Part shown: positions 14,001 to 25,990 of the stretch, piece after piece
Position numbering within the stretch: the first letter of the stretch is position 1
How the letters are laid out: each line of letters starts with the position of its first letter
Notes under the pieces: generated by a model
Databases searched by the model: none
What the model was told of the DNA's origin: nothing
What the model saw: only the letters and a program-made list of their open reading frames with translations
Origin: Clavelina lepadiformis
Lineage: Eukaryota > Chordata > Ascidiacea > Aplousobranchia > Clavelinidae
Direction of reading: 5' to 3'
Assembly: GCF_947623445.1 (NCBI RefSeq)
Contig: NC_135245.1
Coordinates: 4,781,501-4,845,500 of the forward strand
DNA length: 64,000 bases
Program-made: the position numbers and the translations under genes

Positions 14001-16987
14001 ATGAAAGTTTTTTTCCATGTAAATCAGCTTTTCGTATTTGGTGTTCCTTCAAAAGCTTCCATGCGACTGTTACAATAATGTATTGTGTCATTATTTTCTC
14101 TGCTTTATTCCGCTGACGTCATTTACTAAAAGTCATATACCGATGCATCATCCATTACGTCACGTTGCATGCCGTCGTCAGTACGCAGGGTTTGGGTCCG
14201 ATGTGAGCCGAAGATTTTTTTATCGGGTTTTGACGATTCATTCAATTTGATTTTCATGGGTGTTTATTGCTGCGTTTAGTTTGTACAAAATCGTCTCGAT
14301 GTATTTTTTTCATTGGTTAAGGTTCTTCAATTGTTTGTAATGTCGTTTTGGCCTGTTTTTATGACTAATCATGATGACAATCGTTTTGCGATGTCATTTC
14401 AACTTCAACAATTTGCATGCTTTAGCAAAATCATTATATTCTTGATCGATGAAATATCTGTTGAACTAAATTGTTCAACATGTCACTAATCCTCAGGCAT
14501 AATCACAGTTGCCCTTAATCAAACGATTTCAATTTTTCCATTGTTTCAGCGATTTTCAAAACAAGATATTCTCCTTTTCAATCTAATTATACATTTCGAC
14601 TAATTTGCTAATCAGCTGTTTTTTTAGACTCGTTAAATCTGTCGTGTGATTGTCATTTTTGCCTACAATATATACGTCATCTTGCATAATGTGTGCTCTT
14701 TCATGGCATCCCGGATCAGCATGGTGATCATCATCCGCGTCATTTTCCTCTCACCGTCTTTAGCTGACAAAATCTTAAACATGAAATTAGAGCTGAGTTG
14801 AAGCCAGAAGATATTTAAGCTGAGAGTTGATTGAGTGCTTGATGTTGTTTACCAGAAATACCACTTTGTCCAAAACGGTTCGCATTATACCAGTATAGGT
14901 GACGATTTTGAAGCAATAAAGATGATAGCTTTGACGCAGGACGTTTTTGTATCGATAACATCGATTTCATTACTCGAATAAGTTAAACGTAGCTTAAATT
15001 ATATTAATAGAATAACTTTACGTATTTCTTTTTCATGTTAGTTTCATTCTATTCAGTGACAGTATTGTTCTAGTAGGGTCACGTGTAATTTTACTCAGGT
15101 GATGGTAGCCTATTACTACGTTGATGGAATTATGGACGATTGAACGCACTTCCACACAACGAATCGTAAACAAAATATCGTTACGTTCACATAAAACACA
15201 GTTTAAATCGACTTGAACACTTAAAATTTTAAAAGAAGCTCTGCCAGAGAACGCGGTGGTCATAGCCTACGCACAGCTATTTAATCTTGCCCACTTGTTA
15301 GAATTATGGGAAAGATATTTTGCAAAGTAATAGGCTACTGTATTTTGTTTAATGTACGGAAAAGGAAAAACTGCATGATCAAAGGTCCGAGCATATATAG
15401 CCTATTACCCTCACAAAATTGAGCATTAATTGTGAGTGTTTTATCAAAAACCTGGTAAATTAAATATCAACGCTGGTGGAGATAGCTATTAACTTACTAG
15501 GCTAACCACATAAGTTTAAACAACAGCCGCATCATATAGCAATATGGAAACTCAGCGCAAACTTACCCACACATGTTCAGCAAGGACATGACAGCTGTCC
15601 AACTGTGGGCAAATTTGTCTACCCTCTTTGAAATGCGCCTGATCTCACCACATTCACAAACAAGGACTAAACACGTTTTAACCGAAAATGTATAACAGAA
15701 GAGAAGGAAAATTTGTGTTAATATGCCGCAAAAATCATGGCCTAAATTAATGACGCAAATGTTTCATAATAATATATGACAGATATGAGTAAGGTGACCC
15801 TCTTAAACTCATTCAATTTCAACTAACCGGGCCACAACATCAACGACTTACGCATCACCGTATTACGAAAATTAATTTCTAATAACCGCCTTGATCGCAG
15901 AATTGAGGAACAGTGCACCATTCACTTCTTTAATTGTATTAATGACGGCCTTAACAAAGATGCCGGTTTTATGGGACTTTATAAACAAATGCTCATTATT
16001 TGACTTTAATACGTCTTTATTTCCGTTTTCCTTTCGTTTACCGATTTATTTCATTTTATGTTGCTGCGCCATCAAGTATTTTGTGATTGCTTGGATGCAT
16101 GTAGATATTACGTCAAAATTGCACTTGTTTTTTCCAAGCAGACCTTACATAGCAATTTTAAAATATTTTTTGCCATTTCACAGTACACCTGAAGAATCAA
16201 GTTTATGCTTGCGAAAGTTTGTGTCGAAAAATATAAAGTTAACCTTAAGAGTGCCAAACTATATCTTGTTTCTTATTTTACTCTGAAACTAAAGTTACCA
16301 AATTCTCACGTCCAACACTTTCAACCGCCTTAACCACTCCGCTATGGACCTCTCTAAATACCGCTAGACGACTTGAGGACTAAGACAACTAAGCAAGCCG
16401 TATACAATAGACAGCTTAAGTTCCCTTAATTCTCAGCCCTCTTAGTTCTCTTAATTCTCTTAGTCCTTTTAGTTTTCTTGGTCCTCTTGGGATCTTCAGA
16501 TATTTCACACAGCCATACTGGGCTCTCATGAAACTATGAAAAAGGAACAAGTAACAAATATTTCATTATAACAACAGCTCTTGAAGATGTCATATTGTAT
16601 TTCATAACCTAGAACCATTATGCTTTTTGAGTGGGTAGCGCGAAAAGGCTTTCTCTGTGTTTGCTTGTTATTTACCCGCGGTAGATGAATATGGTTTTTG
16701 AAAATGTATAAGATATCTATAGTAAATATTCCACACGAACCCATTCTTTTAAAATAGTATTTAAAAAGGCATTGCATGAACAGTAAATCCAATAGAGTTA
16801 TATAAAAGTGATATAAGATAAAAGTGATATCATGTTAACCATAAAAAAGTTAAGCTTGCTTTGAATCGAACATGTAAAAACTAGCGTGAACTTCATATTC
16901 TTTTCCAAACGTCACACATGGTTGAAGATTACAAGATCAACAAATGGGGGCGTTACCGCTTAGCAGGAAAGCATAGAGGTTACTATC
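11049..16987. other. NOVA 3' untranslated region and intergenic DNA
   Basis: About 5.9 kb without a convincing gene. AATAAA motifs at 11336-11341, 12724-12729 and 13941-13946 could end NOVA transcripts of different length. Dense YCAY tetramers occur at 14059-14163 and 14701-14754. A pyrimidine-rich degenerate repeat built on TTCTCTTAGT-like units lies at about 16420-16495. The open frames at 11565-11909, 15891-16286 and 16526-16792 show no family signature. Confidence 0.5.
11336..11341 (+). terminator. Proximal polyadenylation signal candidate of NOVA
   Basis: AATAAA about 290 nt after the NOVA stop codon. It is the first canonical hexamer downstream. Use of this or of more distal hexamers is not decided by sequence. 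Confidence 0.4.
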
Positions 16988-16995
16988 GGTTAAAA

Positions 16996-17196
16996 CAGTC
17001 CTCTCAACCTTTTTTGGCTTTTGGTACCCTGCAAACAACAAAAAGATTTTGCGGCACCCACAGTCGAAACTAAGAGCTTTCGCATCGAATGAAATCAAAT
17101 TTGAACATATTATAAACTATTATTTAACTTTATTCTAAACAAAGTCAGTGCGAAATTTGTGCTTGATTGTTAGCGCATCCCGGTTGAGAATCACTG
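16996..17196. mobile_element. Non-autonomous hAT element just upstream of PRODH
   Basis: A 201-bp element with imperfect terminal inverted repeats (CAGTCCTCTCAACC on the left; GGTTGAGAATCACTG on the right). Perfect 8-bp duplications GGTTAAAA lie at 16988-16995 and 17197-17204. The ends are of the common hAT form CAGTG(A/G)TTCTCAACC. There is no coding capacity. The right end lies 37 bp before the PRODH start codon, so the element probably lies in the leader or core promoter. Confidence 0.88.
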
Positions 17197-17233
17197 GGTT
17201 AAAAGGACGTAAGAACTAAAGGCAGCAAAAACA

Positions 17234-20200
17234 ATGAATAGCATATCATTCCCACGTAGAGTTCGTTGTTGCAGTGTCCATTGGCTTAGTAGACCAATAA
17301 TGTTTAAAGAACCGGCAGCGAAGTTCACGTTTTTCAAATATAAGAAAAGTGAAGGGCTAAAGTGGTCGAACATTTGTCAAGCTAGGCCTGCTTCACTGAA
17401 ATGTATGCAGACCGAAGTCAAAAACAACACTTCTGTAGCGCGTAGTTTAAGACACATAAGCCATACTGCAGAGCAAGTAACCGGATTTGAGAAAGCAAAT
17501 ACCCTATCATTAATAAGAGCTGCTGCTGTGCTAAAGCTATGTTCATACGATTTCGTTGTCAACAATGGTATAAAGGTAAGTAGATAGATATAGGCTAGGT
17601 ATAGGATGTTAGAATACCCCCTGGCTATTTGAAGTGTGCTAACAGTCGCTGCGGTTTTTTGTGTGAATAGATGTTCGATATTGGCATCGCTGTGTTCGGT
17701 CGGAGAGCGTTTGGTGCATTCATGCGCTGGACTTTTTACGGCCAGTTTTGTTTGGGAACGAACAACGAAGAAATTATGAAAACGTCAAGGATTTTGAACG
17801 ATGCTGGATTGAAACTAATTTTGTGTACCACTGTCGAAGAAGAATCTTTAAACCGAGTTTTGGACAAACAGTACGAATGTATACTCGCACTTTCTGTCCT
17901 TACTTTTTATAAAAAGATAAATAACAATATAACAATTTTACAGATAACAAAATGAATTTGTTTTCTGTAGTTTTATAAACTATACTCGGTATGTATTTAC
18001 AAGGCCTGCGATTATACGATTACTACATGGAAATGTTCAATTAATTTTTTTCTTTAGATCGGAAAAGGCATGGTTTGAAGAGAACGTAAAAAGTTTGCTG
18101 GACTGCGTTAAAAAAACAAGTGATGTTGCCATTTCTCAAGGGCCAAAAATTATGCAGATGAAGTTAACGGCTTTAATGAAATCGTCACTTTGCGTATGCG
18201 ACGATAATATAGTATAGTTTTGTAATCAAGATTAGGCCTATATGGTTTATACCAGTGTTTCCCAAACTTTTTTGTAATAGCACCCCCCTGGACAACGAAC
18301 AGAGTATAAAAAACCCCTTCGACAAAAAAGTAAAACCAAAGTTATTTTCCATTTATCACAACTTAATGTCCAACTCTAATGAGACGGATGAGGTTGATGC
18401 AATGTCATCAGCCTCTTCATATCGGGTTTCAGTTTGGATAGGAACAATCTTAAATCTCCCCGTTTTACTATGTCAAGACGGTTTCTTTTGTTATCCAGAA
18501 GCATTGTCACGGCACTGAAAGCACGCTCTACCGAGTATGAGCTGGGAAAGGCAATGATAAAAACTTTACCCGATTCCACACGTGAGGGTATTTCTCTTTG
18601 ATTTGGTTCTGTAGCCAGAACGATTGATACGAGATATTGAACTTCGGTTTGAGTTCAAAATCGCTTCGAAATGTTATCAGTTCCTCCTCAAGAAAACACT
18701 GTATATTAGCTATACTGTAACTGTACTGTATATTATATTATACTGTATGTTTATACTATCGTATAAACTTTATACAATACCGAAACCAAAGCGTATCATT
18801 GCATAAAAAGCTTACGTTGTTAAAAGCGTTACAAAAAAACCACAGAAATGAATGCGTTAAAATAACTGGCTTATTTATACAAACGTTTGCATTATTTACA
18901 ACAGGAAAAAATTACGCAGCACTTGAACAAAGGCAACGAAGATGATTTGACTGAAATGTTTGATGCTTGCCTTGCAAACAAATTTGAAGTAGGCCTTTTG
19001 ATTGTTTCTGGCAGCCGTTGCGATTGGTTTTATTCTTACCTTTATAATTATGCAAATCAAGATGCAAATATGTCGATCTGATATTGAGTATTACCGCCAA
19101 TATTTTTGTCTTTCATTGTGTAATAATGTTTACCTTATATAGGAGAGCCCATTGTTTACTGCAGATGAAAACCAGCAAGTGCATGGGACAATGCTTCAGC
19201 TACTCGAAGTACTTAGTTATGCAGAGAAGAAAGACGTGTACATCATGCTTGATGCAGAATACACCGACATCAATCCGACAATTGTACTTGTTGCAAAATC
19301 GTTGATGAAAAGGTTCAATAAAACGAAACCAACTGTCCAGACTACTTACCAAGCTTACTTAAAGGTATTTTTGCTTAAATACTTGGTCACCACAAATGCT
19401 AAACATTATCAACTCGGTAGCCAAGTGGTCCAAATGGTCACAAAAATGTGGCTTGTGTTCTGTGTTCGATAACCAATGGCGCCATACCGTTGTAATGTCC
19501 TTGGGCAGGGCAATAACGTTACTTCCTCCTGTTCAGTGGACCTGGTGGACAGTTATAAATGTAGAAATTACTACATAAAAAATTTGTCACAATCGGAACT
19601 TGAACAAAGGCTAGCTCGGTAACCATGGCTCGAGCGTTGAGGAGTCATCGCCCGGTTTAACTAAGTCGTACAAAGACCTCTCAGTCCGAGAATAAAGATT
19701 ATATAATACCATGCCATTGACCTACAATTTAAATCTTTAGCCGAAAACAGGATAAGCTAATAACGGAAGGACAATGAAGAGACTTTACAACAATGGAAAA
19801 TATTAAAATGGAATTTACTATTGAAAGAAAATAATCAAAACGAATTTGATCACCGTTGGAAAAAAATTAGATGATACCAACTTTTTGTTCCATTTTAGAA
19901 TAAATCATGCCATACACAAACACCTTTAAAAGAAACAGTGCTCTTAAACTTTGCAGTCAGCCCTGGATGATGTGAAGAAAGACTTGGATTTCTGCTTACG
20001 TTCTAATCTACATTTTGGAGCCAAGATAGTCCGAGGTGCTTACATGAATGCTGAAAGACACAGGGCCGCAGCTAAAAACAGAGAGGACCCCATATGCGAA
20101 GATTGGAATTCTACCAATGACAAGTAAGTGCAGTGTGGATGATAATATAATTAGAGGTGTATTGTAGGTGCCTTTTTGCTTAGGTTTTATGAAATGTTTT

Positions 20201-20822
20201 TTTATATTTGCTATGTTTAATACGTGCAGCTACAACAGAGTAGTTTCTCACGTTTTGCAACGAGTTTCATCTCAAACCAAGCCAGCTATCAACATGACTG
20301 TGGCGACTCACAATGAGGAAAGTGTTACGCTTGCTATTGATAGAATGATTTGGAACAAAATCGATTCAAGCTCTGGACAAGTTACGTTTGCACAAATCTA
20401 CGGATTGTCTGATCATCTTTCAAACTCTTTAGGTAAAATATAAATTAACTTCTTTGTTAAAATGGAAAGTGATAGGACGTTAAAATATATCATATATGTA
20501 TCATCATTATATATTATTTATCGATATATGTAATCAAGCACAAATATCTCAGCTTAGTGGTCATCCCACATGTAACTCACTCTTTCAAATATCTTCCTTT
20601 GAGCAAATGAAATTAGTTTAGATTGCATCAATAATTATAATTGCATCTTTTAAAGCCGTGAACGGTTTCCTCGTTTATAAGTCGGTTCCAATTGGTGGGA
20701 TGGAAGAGACGTTGCCATATTTAAGTAGGCGAGTCCATGAAAACAATGGTCTAATGAAGAAAACAAGAAAAGACCGGGACCTGATCTGGAAGGAGTTGCG
20801 CAAACGATTTGTTTTGTTTTAA
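17234..20822 (+). CDS. PRODH: Proline dehydrogenase, mitochondrial
   Basis: Eight exons: 17234-17575, 17671-17870, 18058-18193, 18905-18988, 19143-19364, 19957-20123, 20230-20432 and 20656-20822. They give 506 residues with consistent phases. The enzyme oxidises L-proline to pyrroline-5-carboxylate with FAD and feeds electrons to ubiquinone at the inner mitochondrial membrane. Visible family blocks are RWTFYGQFCLG, a strand with MLDAEYTDINP, the FAD-site block GAKIVRGAYM (about 349-358), VATHNEESV, and the C-terminal LPYLSRR (about 471-477) whose Arg pair belongs to the substrate site. The N-terminus is basic and Ser/Arg-rich, fitting a mitochondrial presequence. It is about 90 residues shorter than my recollection of human PRODH, mainly in the region between the conserved N-terminal and barrel parts. 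The exon 2 donor (CA|GTACGA) is unusual but keeps the frame. Intron 3 has a hAT transposase relic and intron 5 a SINE. Confidence 0.93.
18253..18620 (-). mobile_element. hAT transposon relic with the C-terminal end of a ZBED5/SCAND3-like transposase
   Basis: The minus-strand frame 18579-18376 encodes 67 residues containing AFPSSYSVERAFSAVTMLL and KRNRLDIVKRGDLRLFLSKL. This is the conserved C-terminal (dimerisation) block of hAT transposases of the ZBED5/SCAND3 type. Downstream of it, at 18253, lies CAGTGTTTCCCAAACTTTTT, a typical hAT terminal repeat in the position expected for the 3' end. The rest of the transposase and the other end are missing, and the right boundary given is approximate. 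It lies in PRODH intron 3, antisense to the gene. Confidence 0.8.
19405..19695 (+). repeat. tRNA-derived SINE, family A
   Basis: In PRODH intron 5. The head carries a box A-like TAGCCAAGTGG and a box B-like GTTCGATAACC about 35 nt later, then a body with CCTTGGGCAGGGCAATAACG and CTCCTGTTCAGTGG, and a tail ending in GAGAATAAAGATT. The same head and tail recur on the minus strand at 61287-61400 and 56762-56862, which supports a dispersed SINE rather than a functional tRNA. Exact ends are uncertain. Confidence 0.72.
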
Positions 20823-20892
20823 AGACTGCTGTGCACGGGCGGATTAAGATTGGACCCATTCCTCAAATTGAGTCGGGGGCCCTTTGCGGAGG

Positions 20893-20898
20893 AATAAA
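20893..20898 (+). terminator. Polyadenylation signal of PRODH
   Basis: AATAAA 70 nt after the PRODH stop codon, at a usual distance for a short 3' untranslated region. Confidence 0.6.
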
Positions 20899-22234
20899 AT
20901 ACAATGCTAGACGTTAAAGTTTGTTAATGAACAGACTCAGACGTATAGTTTATAATTTAACACCATGAATTAAAGCAAATCTATCACTTTTTCATTAAGA
21001 CGCCCCTGACTGCAGCCCATTCAGCCACCTCCTTAATCATCCACTGCTGCTTTGGCTTGGTGTTTTGTGACCACTTAGCTTGCGATATTTAGGTTGAGCT
21101 ATTAGGCTACCAACTCAATCATAGGCATTTTTGCGTAATCATTTTTTTCCTTCATCGCATTTTTCTTATTTGCCACTACTTACAGTATGAAAACATGCAA
21201 TAGAAGGGTATTGCATTGAATTATGCTGTAATACCAATATTGGAATAACTGCTAAACTACTTCGTATTGGTACAAATCCTTTCTTAAGTATATTTATTGA
21301 CAACTGCTCGTTGATTTAAGGCCAACTTGTTTTTGGACTTGCCCTTCATATTAATAACTTAAACAATTTTTCATCCGTCTTTTAAGATTTGTTTTCACTT
21401 TAATATTCATAACGACACGACTCCTTCTTGCCGTCGTATTCCGTGTTTAAGCTCTGCTGCTGCTGAACTGTGCTGTGTTGCCATAAATCTTCTTTAACTA
21501 GGTCCCTAGTCTCCAGCTTATCAATTCCATAATAATGTTTCGATATTCTGTTGGTAAAGTCAATGTAGTGATGAAGAATGTTTTTTTCATTATTGGTGTA
21601 CTGAATCATATGATGAACTTACAGTGTTGGTTTTTAATTATTAATGTTTTTTAATAACTAATTTATTGCTAGAGTCATCTTGATTACTGTCATTACTTTT
21701 ATGTCGCGTACTATTTTATTTGCAAACTGCTTAGGGAGAACATGGGTGGTTTCATTATGTTATTATTATTATGGGTGGTTTGATGGTGTCCTTTCTGTTT
21801 TTCTTTTCGAGAGTGCATTGGTTCCACCTTGGTTCAACTTATGAATTGTTATTTTATCTTCAGATTTAACTGTTGTGGCACACTTTGATGAACTATTGGA
21901 TTTACATGTCTCAAGACATAACTTACTGCTTTTAATATACTCTTTAAAAACTAAAAAAACGTTCAAGCATTCATACTGCACAATACAAAAAAGTGAAAAT
22001 GTAAACGTATGAAAAGATGGTGCAAAATGTTAGCGGTGCATAAGCGCAGAGATAATGTAATGCAAGACTGATACAAGACGCAGAAAATGCATTGCAGGGA
22101 ATTTGGACTTTAATGTTTGTCTTCCATATAGCGTCAGTGAAGTATCTGAGAAAACCCGGAGTGGCTTCAGATAGGATAAATAATTAATTAATCTGCAATC
22201 ACCATTTGTGAACGAAATTTTCATTGAAGGTTTG
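20899..22234. other. Convergent intergenic region PRODH / Stum-like gene
   Basis: About 1.3 kb between two genes that point at each other. The short open frames look random. A small TTA/TTATTA run lies near 21757-21771. No bounded mobile element was found. Confidence 0.5.
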
Positions 22235-25200
22235 TCACGGTGGAAGACGTTTCAGATTAGTAGGCCTGGAACTGCGGTCGTTATGATCCAGAGCAAGGTA
22301 GACCATGGTTAGGCCCCAAGAAATGCTCCAAAACCAACCAACTAACAGAAAGGTCACCGTGAAAAGTTGAGCAGTGCCAATTAATAAGTTAGTGCACATC
22401 TGGCAAAAATCAAAATGTGAACTGTTGATCTACGCTTCAAACCCGTTTTAAAATTAAATCAAAATGTTTAAAATGAGAATGCAATAAGATATTTACCATT
22501 CCAGGTGCTTTGGGTTTCACTAATTCACGATCCTCTTGGTCAAGGGTGGTGGCAACACAGAAAAATGTAAATCCAGATAAAATAGTTCCTAAAAGATATT
22601 CATTATGCAACGAATAAAAGCATGCGGCCAGTGTTAATGCTGTGCAGAAGCAGATAAATCTGATATATAGGAAGCCAGGATTATAATCTTCAGCACACTT
22701 CTATACTCACCCAAACCAGGCACTAAGCAATTGCAAACCAGAAAACCAACAGCGAGCGGCAAAGGCAGGACAGGTATATTTGCACTAGAATCCCGCATTT
22801 TTCTAACCACCTATGAGAAGGCTCAAATTCACCACAGCACTTCACTTTTGAGTATCATACAATTACTATACACACAGCATAGTTGTAAGTCGGGTTGGGT
22901 TCGGGCTTTATTCGGGCCCGAATATACTCACACTCCGCTACATTTGCAGCATAATTTTTCTTTTTTTACACAAATGTAAAAAAAATGCACAAATGCACAA
23001 ATGCGCTGTGCGTTAAAAACCTACCGCAGAGCGCAAATTAAAAAAGGATGACAGCCACAGAATGGCATCAAAAGAAGACTTTGATTCATTCAGTAAATTT
23101 AACTTTCGGGTCCGGACTAACAATATAAGGCCCGTCTATATCTCTGATACACAGTGATTTGCACCACATGAAGTTAACAGAAGTCTATGACGTAGAAGTT
23201 ATAGAAATATGCATATCGATAATCACAGGCCAACAAAAAAATTTTGGCATGAAAGGTAACAACGATTTTAGAGTATATCAGGGGCGCTGAGCTCGAAAAT
23301 GCCATTAGTTTTTGCAAATTGGCTCTAGTTTTTAAGATATTAGCAAATTTCGATATTTTTCGTACATTTTAAATTTGAAGCTATAGGTTGCATTTTATCT
23401 TAAGGAACAGCCTATATTAAATGTTGCAGTAAGTCTATCTGCACTAAAACCACAAGAATGAGAAAAAGCTAAAGACACAGTGAGATTAGTTAAATGAAGA
23501 AGTGCTGCATAAATCTATTCTTTTCCATATATTCAACACAAAAAATGCCCCATTTATTCGTATTTTCATCATATTCTCCTAACATATTGCAATTTGTGAG
23601 ACTAAGCTTCCAATACCACATTAAAACTTGCTTGAAGTGAACAATAAATAGCAGTAGTTTGGTAATAACAAACCAAGTATGCCTAAGCCTACACAAGAAA
23701 GACGACAATTTGTAAAAACAGATGAAATGAACAAGCAATCAATTTTTTTCATTTACCACGGAGTATTCAAAGCAAAACACTTTATGAAGAAATATATCCA
23801 TCTCAGGATGTGCATTAGTGCAGTTCTTAGATGCACTCTAGTTATTTACTCGAATTAGCTTGAAGTCATCTGCAGCAAAGTCCTCTTGTACGACTTTTGC
23901 CTGTAGTCTTGTTGTGGACAGCTTCGCATTAGGCACCAGCAGTAATCTGCCATCATGTGAGTATCCCATCAACCTTGATATCTCTCTTCCGTTAATTTGA
24001 TATCTTGATGAAACCTTTCACCTTGTTCCTCACTCATATTTCCGAAGTTTTCAGGGGAGCGATCTAAGTGACTGAATAGATAGTGAACTTTTACGCTAAT
24101 CCTTGATCCAAGAGCTTGAAAATTCGTAAGCATCACTTGTACGAGATCCACATAGTTGCTTGATTTTGTGTTTCCAAGAAATCCTTTTACAACTGCAACG
24201 AAAGAGTGCCAGGCTGCCTTCTCAACTTCAGTCATATGTGATGGAAAAACTTGATCTTTAATTAATTTTCGTATTTGTGGCCCATCAAAAATTACTGCTT
24301 TCAGCTTTTTAATACTAAGACCAGGAAATACTTTGCACAAGTAATCAAAACAAGCACCATCTTGTAAGGTCTTGACAAATTGTTTCATCAAACCCAATTT
24401 GATGTGCAATGGGGGTAAAAGGATGCGATCACGACGGAAGGTTCATTTACAATGTTTTTATCTCCGTGCACAAGCTGTTCACAGGAATTTGTGCCAGACA
24501 GCTCAAAATTTGGGCAAAACTAAATAGCTGCTTCACATGGCTTCAGTTTTTATTAACTTATGTTACTCACTAGCATACATTTCTAACTTTTCATGGTATA
24601 TGTAGGAAGAAGCAATATCTCAAAAACTAGAGCCAATTCAGCAAAAGTAATGGCATTTTCGGACTCAGCGCCCCTGATATACCCCTAAATCGATCTAACA
24701 TAGCATGCCTTTTGAAAAAAAATTTTTTTTGTTGGCCTGTGTAATAAATGAGCATTAAGTCAAATTATGTAAACTGAGAAATCGTTTGTTTATGTCGTAA
24801 CCTTTTATACAGTATGCTCAAGATTCTTCTTTCTTTGCATATTGCTGCTGATGATAGACAATAGACTTATTATAACCAAATTGTTTGGTAACCATTATAG
24901 TTGTGCTTCGGTCGGCATTGTGTCACAGCTATTATTCATGGTTACGTGGTTATAGCTTGTGTTGTTCTGATTATATTGAATAAGTCTCATATTTATCGGT
25001 CGTGAAGTCTTCCGCAGCCAGGATTCTGATATTGTTGAACTTGCATTCAACTCGACAAAGTTCGTCCATACAAATGTTAATTTTATGTACATGGTCATAC
25101 AATATATTCCAATTCCACTAGACTACTAGAGACTAGAATAACATCCGAGACATAGGCTTGAGTACTAGATTGTTGAATGAAATTCGAAATTAGATTGGAA

Positions 25201-25990
25201 GGAATGATACAGGTGAACTCTTACATTTATGTCATGAAAATCGTTCACATCATTGTATAAAACCGGAAATTGAATAAGCCTATTTCATTATTTTCGGCAC
25301 TTTTAGGAAAGCTTGGGCCTTGTGACTGGTTGCGTATAGAAATGAAAAGTAAGTAAAACTGTATTCAAGTTATGCGTTACAGTATAGCATGTATTAGCTT
25401 ACTTCTTTTTTGGTATCTTGAAGGGCGTTGGAAGCAATAACTGCTGTCGTAGCAACTCTCCAGCTTGTCATGATGGACGAAGCGACGGAAGAACGACGAG
25501 AAACTGACAGGGCTGTTTTCACGGGACCATGCTGTTCCACGTTAAGCTGCAAGTTTCCTGGGAAATACACAACTTTTAAGTCGTTTATCTTAATCTTGTA
25601 AAAAAGTTTCATGGAAATCAAGTTGAAGTTCAACAGTGGCATGTGGTGCGCTAGCAAATGACGGTAAGCAGAAGTTCCATTTCTGTTATTTCAACAGCAG
25701 CAGCTCTTTTCGACACGAGCTTCGACCTCCCAACGATGGAATAACTCAAGCTTTGCAGCTTAACAAAGCCCTAAATGAATATATTTGGTAAAATACATAT
25801 GTGGCTTACCGTTTCCGACGATTTTCTCTGGTGATTGTTTGACAAAACCAGACTTACTCTCTTTGGTAATTACAACCGAAGGCAAATTCACATCAACGTC
25901 AGAAGGGTGACGAAGACGTTCATTTCCGTTTTTACTTGCAGCTTTGCCAATAATTGACAGAGTTTCCTTTTCCGATGGATTTACACTCAT
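22235..25990 (-). CDS. Stum/SPEC3-family two-pass membrane protein
   Basis: Five minus-strand exons assembled by hand: 25990-25810, 25557-25403, 22810-22711, 22588-22497 and 22399-22235. Phases 1,0,1,0 agree and give 230 residues. The first two exons encode a polar, Ser/Lys-rich N-terminal part of about 112 residues. The third begins VVRKMRDSSANIPVLPLPLA and runs into the first hydrophobic segment, followed by LVPGLGTILSGFTFFCV. The last carries a second hydrophobic stretch with LLVGWFWSISWGLTMVYLAL. The PLPLAV...N..VPGLGT..SGF and GW.WSI.WG patterns are those of SPEC3 and Stum, the latter implicated in mechanosensory neurons in Drosophila. The three C-terminal exons alone could encode a 114-residue form starting at Met in exon 3 (22798). 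Intron 2 (22811-25402) houses the transposon at 23224-24741. The family call is fairly secure; joining the two N-terminal exons is inferred from phase and position. Confidence 0.8.
22861..23150. repeat. Possible degraded repeat with CGGGTTCGGGC motifs
   Basis: In intron 2 of the Stum-like gene. GTCGGGTTGGGTTCGGGC followed by CGGGCCCGAA at about 22884-22925, and CTTTCGGGTCCGGAC further on, are GC-rich blocks out of keeping with the AT-rich surroundings. Such blocks occur at the ends of some hAT MITEs. I could not define both ends or a target duplication. Confidence 0.25.
23224..24741 (-). mobile_element. TIR DNA transposon of unassigned superfamily, TAAT target duplication, decayed transposase-like gene
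   Basis: A 1518-bp element with long imperfect inverted repeats of roughly 125 bp, starting CACAGGCCAACAAAAAAA at both ends and sharing an inner block TATATCAGGGGCGCTGAG. Exact TAAT duplications lie at 23220-23223 and 24742-24745. The minus-strand frame 24409-23969 encodes a conserved family: HIKLGLMKQFVK, IFDGPQIRKLIKD, AAWHSF, FLGNTKSSNY, HYLFSHLDRSPENFG, EEQGERFHQDI and ERYQG. The similarity continues past a TGA as MMADYCW and upstream of the frame in another phase (RDRILLPPLHIKLG), so this copy is broken by at least one stop and one frameshift and looks internally shortened. I remember this protein family as common and uncharacterised in Hydra, aphids and other invertebrates. It lies in intron 2 of the Stum-like gene, same strand. 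Confidence 0.85.

Noticed and set aside
15891-16286. 131-codon open frame downstream of NOVA
   Set aside because: Biased to Phe/Leu/Ile as expected from T-rich DNA; no family pattern or exon signals.
19412-19475. Possible tRNA gene
   Set aside because: Box A and B-like motifs are present but the arms do not pair as a tRNA and the same sequence recurs with a SINE body and tail elsewhere.
20656-20822. Minus-strand open frame over PRODH exon 8 (20650-20859)
   Set aside because: It is the antisense shadow of the conserved PRODH C-terminus.
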